A DNA stretch of 10,444 nucleotides from Candidatus Poseidoniaceae archaeon. Lineage in GTDB: Archaea; Thermoplasmatota; Poseidoniia; Poseidoniales; Poseidoniaceae. The stretch lies in assembly GCA_030741455.1 (NCBI GenBank), contig JASLVI010000048.1, positions 1 to 10,444 of the forward strand. Reading direction: 5' to 3'. Below are positions 6,892 to 10,444 of the stretch, piece after piece. Every line of letters starts with the position of its first letter. Position 1 is the first letter of the stretch. A program made the translations under genes and the position numbers. The notes under the pieces were generated by a model, which saw nothing but the letters and a program-made list of their open reading frames with translations, ran no database searches and had not been told where the DNA came from.

Positions 6892-6899
6892 TATTTAAA
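6892..6899 (-). promoter_or_regulatory. Archaeal TATA box for the aquaporin-like gene
   Basis: The minus strand reads TTTAAATA here, an excellent match to the archaeal TATA consensus. With the usual distance of about 25 bases, transcription would begin near 6868-6872, leaving a leader of about 25 bases that contains the ribosome binding site. Inferred from consensus and spacing. Confidence 0.6.
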
Positions 6900-6976
6900 C
6901 GAATTATAACTAAGATGGGAAAAAATGTTCATTTTCCAATAGAAATAATATAGCGGACATGGTTTTCATGCATTTT

Positions 6977-6986
6977 GCATATATGC
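6977..6986 (+). promoter_or_regulatory. Probable TATA box in a palindrome, upstream of the 7021 gene
   Basis: GCATATATGC is a perfect 10-base palindrome with a TATATA-like core about 40 bases before the ATG at 7021. A start about 25 bases downstream would leave a leader of about 14 bases without a ribosome binding site, in keeping with the near-leaderless genes of many archaea. The overlapping ATGCA-ttt-TGCAT inverted repeat (6968-6980) could let a repressor cover the box. Confidence 0.45.
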
Positions 6987-7020
6987 GAGAATTGATTTAA
7001 TTGGTTCTCTTGTTCGATGC

Positions 7021-7842
7021 ATGGACCTTACTGATAAGCCACGATTTTGGCCGTATGAGCCGTCAAATTCTCCTCTTCCACTACCTCCACAACCACTCGT
7101 TGCTACGCAACAACGATTGCATTGGGTCAATGCTGAACAAATCGATGGAGATTCAATGTCTGCGGATGAAATCAAAACCGCCGTTGCTGGATGGAAGACG
7201 GTTTCTGGAATGAGTGTCGATGCAATCCTTCAGCAAGAAGGAGCGCCACTCATGCAAGATCGACGATTGATTCTTCTTCTCGGAGAACTCGCAAATCCAT
7301 CTCGGCTTGCCGATATCAATGCAGGCCCATTACCAGTTATCAACGTCCGAATCGATGATTTCTGTCGAACATGGACCGATACGCTCGATCCAAGAATGAT
7401 GAATCCAGGCGTTCATCATGTAACCGCAGCTCGAACACTTGGTTGGTGGGAAGCAGCTCATCTTGGCTTTGCAACGATGCCTCAGATTCGCCAACTTATG
7501 GAACATCTTGGGGATGGTTCGCGAGGGAAATGGAAACCTGCTAAACTCGCAGAAGGCCAGTTGCATATCTTGCATGATACGACCCTTGCCCCACCAACCG
7601 TCGATGATTTGGTATGGGATGGTGAAAGCGAGCGTGTTGAGATTGAACGCCCTCCGTTCGATGGACCTGCACTTCCTCTCGAGGACGTCTTCACACCTCT
7701 CCACACGCGTCAGGGATGTTACAATCATCGTGGACGACTGGCTCGATGTGTTCATCACCAGCATCGATCGTTTCACAACAACATCTACCGAAGAGGCTCT
7801 GCTCGACAATGGGACGATGTCATTTCAGTCCAGAAGCGATAA
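7021..7842 (+). CDS. Unrecognised protein, apparently frameshifted near its 3' end
   Basis: The open frame encodes 273 residues with no family I can name. Residues 1-26 are Pro-rich; the core (about 45-195) looks soluble and globular. A segment LLLGELANPSRLAD followed by a short beta-type stretch and many Trp/His residues faintly recalls gamma-glutamylcyclotransferase-like folds, but this is too weak to use as a name. From about residue 227 the sequence turns abruptly rich in His, Arg and Cys, as expected for out-of-frame reading, while the +1-shifted frame over the same bases gives normal protein to 7891 and ends in a TGATG overlap with rpe. The native product is therefore probably about 289 residues spanning 7021-7891, with a one-base indel or sequencing error around 7695-7710. 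No ribosome binding site is visible; a TATA-like box lies about 40 bases upstream. Confidence 0.7.
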   Translation: MDLTDKPRFWPYEPSNSPLPLPPQPLVATQQRLHWVNAEQIDGDSMSADEIKTAVAGWKTVSGMSVDAILQQEGAPLMQDRRLILLLGELANPSRLADINAGPLPVINVRIDDFCRTWTDTLDPRMMNPGVHHVTAARTLGWWEAAHLGFATMPQIRQLMEHLGDGSRGKWKPAKLAEGQLHILHDTTLAPPTVDDLVWDGESERVEIERPPFDGPALPLEDVFTPLHTRQGCYNHRGRLARCVHHQHRSFHNNIYRRGSARQWDDVISVQKR

Positions 7843-7891
7843 GAAAAGCCTCATGTGTCTCAACCGCTTCGCAATGACCAGAGGGATTTGA
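7700..7891 (+). other. Probable true C-terminal coding segment of the 7021 gene, in the +1-shifted frame
   Basis: In the frame with codons at 7682+3n the sequence reads TRVRDVTIIVDDWLDVFITS and onward through STEEALLDNGTMSFQSRSD to a TGA at 7889-7891. It has a normal hydrophobic/acidic mix. Its stop overlaps the rpe ATG by one base (TGATG), the kind of junction used elsewhere in this window. The exact crossover cannot be fixed by eye. Confidence 0.6.
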
Positions 7892-8565
7892 TGATCATCG
7901 CACCAAGCGTCCTAACCGCCAACCTTGCAGCTCTTGGTTCAGCATGCGATGAAGCCGTGGAAGCAGGTCTTGATTGGCTTCATCTCGATGTCATGGACGG
8001 TAACTTTGTTCCGAACCTGACCTTCGGCCCTCCAGTCATCAAACAACTACGGCAGCACCTTGGTGATGGACCGATTTTCGATGCCCATCTGATGGTTGAG
8101 AATGCTGAATCGATGTATCAAGACTACATCGATGCTGGTTGTAATCACCTCACTGTTCACGTTGAAGCGGTCAAGCATCTTCACCGCCTCTTGCATGCCA
8201 TTCGTGAGGGCGGAGCAACGGCGGGTGTGGTCCTCAATCCAGGTACACCCGTTGAGGCTGCACTCGAAGTCCTCCCTGATGTTGACCTCGTTCTCATCAT
8301 GAGCGTCAATCCTGGCTTTGGCGGACAATCGTTCATTCCAACGGTTGAATCAAAGATTCGTACCTTACGAAAAGCCATTGACGAACAAGTGGCTGCTGGA
8401 GGACGAAACGTCCAACTACAAATCGATGGAGGCGTCAAATCACACAACATCGCTATGCTACGAGAATGGGGCGTTACCAATGCAGTTGTTGGTTCAGGAC
8501 TGTTCAATGCAAAGGCAAGTGTTGCTGACAACTTGACAATGCTTCATCAAGCCCTCAATGACTGA
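7891..8565 (+). CDS. rpe: Ribulose-phosphate 3-epimerase
   Basis: This metal-dependent TIM-barrel enzyme interconverts ribulose 5-phosphate and xylulose 5-phosphate in the cytoplasm. The 224-residue length is normal and all signatures are present: IAPSVLTANLAALG at the start, LHLDVMDGNFVPN with metal ligands H31 and D33, DAHLMVE with H66, LNPGTP (115-120), MSVNPGFGGQ (137-146) for phosphate binding, and QIDGGVK with catalytic D179. ATG 7891 is chosen because homology starts there and GAGGG lies about 5-6 bases upstream; an in-frame ATG at 7855 would add 12 unrelated residues. The start overlaps the preceding stop (TGATG), and a glycosyltransferase follows after 8 bases, so the three genes are probably one operon. 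Rpe is not universal in archaea, many of which make pentoses by the reverse ribulose-monophosphate route. Confidence 0.95.
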   Translation: MIIAPSVLTANLAALGSACDEAVEAGLDWLHLDVMDGNFVPNLTFGPPVIKQLRQHLGDGPIFDAHLMVENAESMYQDYIDAGCNHLTVHVEAVKHLHRLLHAIREGGATAGVVLNPGTPVEAALEVLPDVDLVLIMSVNPGFGGQSFIPTVESKIRTLRKAIDEQVAAGGRNVQLQIDGGVKSHNIAMLREWGVTNAVVGSGLFNAKASVADNLTMLHQALND

Positions 8566-8573
8566 GTGATTTG

Positions 8574-9671
8574 ATGAAGATCCTCTTGGTGACGCTTCTT
8601 CACCCTCTCCCAACCAATGCAGCGAGAGGGACATTCGTTGCCGATCATGCACAATTGTTACGAGAAATGGGGCACGATGTACGTATCATCAACCCACTTC
8701 CAAGGCTTCTGAAGTATATGGAGCAAAGTCGTTCAACACTAACAGGTGTTTCCAAAGCACCGAGAAAATTTGAACATAATGAATTTGAAATCTTTTCGCC
8801 GCGCTACGTGGCCTATACCGATCACCCATATCCATGGCTCACCTCAAGAAGCATACGTAATCGCCAGCGTTCGATTGAGAAATGGCTCGGAGGCTGGCGG
8901 CCTGAACATATCATCGCCCACACGCTTTGGCCTGTTGGCGAACTTGCCCGCTCACTTGCAAAACGCTGGAAGGTTCCGTGGACAGGCGTTGTTCACGGTC
9001 ATGATGTTGATGTTGGACTCACGCATTCAACCACTGGAAAACGCATCAAATCCATCATGGAATCAGCTGATTCGATGGTCTTCGTCAGCGATCGACTACG
9101 AACGACGACACAAGACCATGGCGTTCAAATCAAGAAAGCATACACCATTGCTTGTCATAGCGAGATGGATGAAGAATGGGCAAGGCCGATGAAGAAATGG
9201 AAGGGACGATGGCGGCGAGAAGCGATTGACATCCTCTTCCCTGCTGATCCACGTCGACCTGAAAAGAACCATTATCTTGCTCTTCAAACAGGTGAAATCC
9301 TTGAACAACGCGGATGGATTGTAGGCATGACAACGCTCAAACAACAGCCACGTAGCATCGTCTGGGATCGAATGATCGTCGCTGATGTAACACTGATTAC
9401 CTCACATCGTGAATCTGGACCGTTGGTTGCCAGAGAATCCATTCTGTGTGGAACACCTGTCGTTTCGACCAACGTTGGTGATGTAGCAACCTATCTTCCA
9501 AGTGAATTCGTTCTTGATGATCCAACACCAGAAGCGTTAGCCGATGCTTGCGAAGCCGCATTGAAAGTAGATTGGGGTGCATCGCCAATCATTCTGCCTC
9601 TTCGGGTTTCAAGAGAGAAGGTATCTCAACAATGGTCTTCATTGCTTCAAGGCCTTGAGGAAGAAGAGTAA
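8574..9671 (+). CDS. GT4-type glycosyltransferase
   Basis: This is a GT-B-fold, probably retaining glycosyltransferase of the GT4 group, acting at the cytoplasmic face to add a sugar from a nucleotide-sugar donor to a lipid- or glycan-linked acceptor. Numbered from ATG 8574 (365 residues): the N-terminal MKILLVTLLHPLPTNAARGTF loop and VADHAQLLREMGHDVRII form the first Rossmann unit; VHGHDVDV lies near 140; FPADPRRPEKNH (222-233) is the donor-phosphate region; SHRESGPLVARESILCGTPVV contains the E-x7-E pair (E280, E288) typical of GT4. TTG 8571 could add one residue. Donor and acceptor cannot be told. It follows rpe by 8 bases and overlaps the convergent flippase gene by 83 bases at the 3' end. 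Confidence 0.87.
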   Translation: MKILLVTLLHPLPTNAARGTFVADHAQLLREMGHDVRIINPLPRLLKYMEQSRSTLTGVSKAPRKFEHNEFEIFSPRYVAYTDHPYPWLTSRSIRNRQRSIEKWLGGWRPEHIIAHTLWPVGELARSLAKRWKVPWTGVVHGHDVDVGLTHSTTGKRIKSIMESADSMVFVSDRLRTTTQDHGVQIKKAYTIACHSEMDEEWARPMKKWKGRWRREAIDILFPADPRRPEKNHYLALQTGEILEQRGWIVGMTTLKQQPRSIVWDRMIVADVTLITSHRESGPLVARESILCGTPVVSTNVGDVATYLPSEFVLDDPTPEALADACEAALKVDWGASPIILPLRVSREKVSQQWSSLLQGLEEEE

Positions 9672-10444
9672 ACAATCCAAGGCCTACCAATGCCCAATAG
9701 GATTGTTGTGAAAGTGCAACACAGGTCACAACGACAAGCAAAAGTGTTGCACTCCATTGGAAACCTCGTTGCATGAATGCTGAGAATCTTCGACTGAGAA
9801 TGATCCCTCCCATCAGCATCACAAACGAAGAAGCGACCGAAGCATACGCAGCCATTTCAATCGCCAAACCTGCACTTGTTTCTGCACCTCGTCCAATCAA
9901 GAACAAACCGAAAACGGTCGAAGAAAGGACCACGCTGAAAATCAACAGGGTGAACAACCATGGTCGCTCTCCAGCTTGAAGGGCGGTATAGGAAGGAACG
10001 GAAAGCATGGTCATAGCCCAACCAATCAGCAAAATCATGAACACATCCGTGGCTGATGCACCCAACGTTCCATCAAAATATTCTGCTGGAAATCCGAGAG
10101 GTAAGAGGATCCAAACGATGGCTGCTCCTGAAACAAGACCAATTGGAACCAACCCAAAACAGATCCGTTCAACACGATCAAGATGCTGTGTAAAGCGCAT
10201 TGGATTATTACGAGAGGCCCCTAAAACAGGAAGCAATGCTGACCTCATCGCTTGAGGAACAAGCAAGCCAGCCAACCATGCGAGTTGAGCAACGTGGAAC
10301 AAAGCAACTTCATCGTACCCCAATTCGCTCGCAAGAATGAACTTCTCAATTCGGATAACATACGGCAAAACGCCGAGTGTTATCGCAAACGGAAGTGCTG
10401 CAAGAAGGATGCTTTTGTTGCTCACCCAGGCGTTTCCTAATGCC
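9589..10444 (-). CDS. MOP/Wzx-type polysaccharide flippase, C-terminal part (5' end outside window)
   Basis: About 284 residues of a polytopic membrane protein with eight or so hydrophobic helices. The pattern LPFAITLGVLPYVIRIEKFILA, then VALFHVAQLAWLAGLLVPQAMRSALLPVL and the later AMTMLSVPSYTALQAGERPW is characteristic of the MOP flippase superfamily (Wzx/RfbX-like), which moves lipid-linked oligosaccharides across the membrane. The frame remains open from the GTG at 10425 to the window edge (reading ALGNAW), and family members have about 400-500 residues, so the real start lies beyond 10444. The neighbouring glycosyltransferase supports a role in surface glycan export or protein glycosylation. 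The last 27 codons and the stop lie within the glycosyltransferase gene on the opposite strand. Confidence 0.85.
   Translation of the reverse strand, partial: ALGNAWVSNKSILLAALPFAITLGVLPYVIRIEKFILASELGYDEVALFHVAQLAWLAGLLVPQAMRSALLPVLGASRNNPMRFTQHLDRVERICFGLVPIGLVSGAAIVWILLPLGFPAEYFDGTLGASATDVFMILLIGWAMTMLSVPSYTALQAGERPWLFTLLIFSVVLSSTVFGLFLIGRGAETSAGLAIEMAAYASVASSFVMLMGGIILSRRFSAFMQRGFQWSATLLLVVVTCVALSQQSYWALVGLGLFTLLPQGLEAMKTIVEIPSLLKPEEAE

Larger units (their letters stand above)
6845..7020. other. A/T-rich divergent intergenic region with two promoters
   Basis: This 176-base gap is the longest non-coding stretch in the window and is clearly richer in A and T than the coding regions. It holds the leftward TATA box at 6892-6899 and a probable rightward box at 6977-6986, plus two palindromic elements: GGGTACCC at 6867-6874, near the expected leftward transcription start, and ATGCA-ttt-TGCAT at 6968-6980, overlapping the rightward box. 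I see no RNA gene in it. Confidence 0.55.

Noticed and set aside
6141..6953. Plus-strand open frames opposite the aquaporin-like gene
   Set aside because: They are mirror frames of a membrane protein gene rich in Ala/Gly/Met codons; they have no start signals and no recognisable motifs.
7855..7890. ATG 7855 as the start of rpe
   Set aside because: Twelve additional residues have no match to the family N-terminus, and ATG 7891 has a good ribosome binding site and directly begins the conserved IAPSVL segment.
10423..10425. GTG at 10425 as the true start of the flippase
   Set aside because: The frame continues to the edge with hydrophobic, family-like residues, and the protein would be far shorter than usual and lack the first helices.
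1..10444. CRISPR array, insertion sequence, prophage or defence island
   Set aside because: No repeated spacer pattern, transposase, integrase, terminal inverted repeats or tRNA-linked duplication is visible; gene content is housekeeping and glycan-related.

Overview
The window looks like a chromosomal segment of an archaeon. The strongest markers are the large subunit of the archaeal family-D DNA polymerase, the Fe-S large subunit of archaeal/eukaryotic primase, an archaeal-type dihydropterin pyrophosphokinase (MptE-like) and a DUF373 membrane protein. Mid-range base composition, very tight packing, acidic proteins and the gene mix suggest a mesophilic euryarchaeote of the Thermoplasmatota, most likely marine Poseidoniales (Marine Group II). 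The lineage is inferred, not proven.

Layout. (1) 2-1744 (+): 3' part of the PolD large subunit DP2, cut by the left edge and ending in a PCNA-binding peptide. (2) 1745-3165 (-): a two-gene unit, mptE then a small two-helix membrane protein, coupled by a TAATG stop/start; its last stop codon abuts the DP2 stop. (3) 3191-6023 (+): priL, a DUF373 membrane protein and a short zinc-ribbon protein; two small palindromes lie before the last gene. (4) 6088-6899 (-): a self-contained unit with a TATA box, a strong ribosome binding site, a divergent aquaporin-like channel lacking both NPA motifs, and a hairpin plus T-tract terminator. (5) 7021-9671 (+): an unrecognised gene with an apparent frameshift near its 3' end, ribulose-phosphate 3-epimerase, and a GT4 glycosyltransferase. 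(6) 9589-10444 (-): C-terminal part of a MOP-type polysaccharide flippase, cut by the right edge and overlapping the glycosyltransferase gene tail to tail.

Functions. The left part is housekeeping: replication (PolD, primase) and pterin biosynthesis. The right part is carbohydrate metabolism and surface glycan assembly: a pentose-phosphate epimerase, a cytoplasmic glycosyltransferase, and a flippase that would move lipid-linked glycans across the membrane. I see no CRISPR array, transposon, phage gene, tRNA or rRNA. The points most worth a second look are the aquaporin-fold protein with both NPA signatures replaced, its bacterial-looking terminator, the frameshifted gene before rpe, and the pairing of primase with DUF373.
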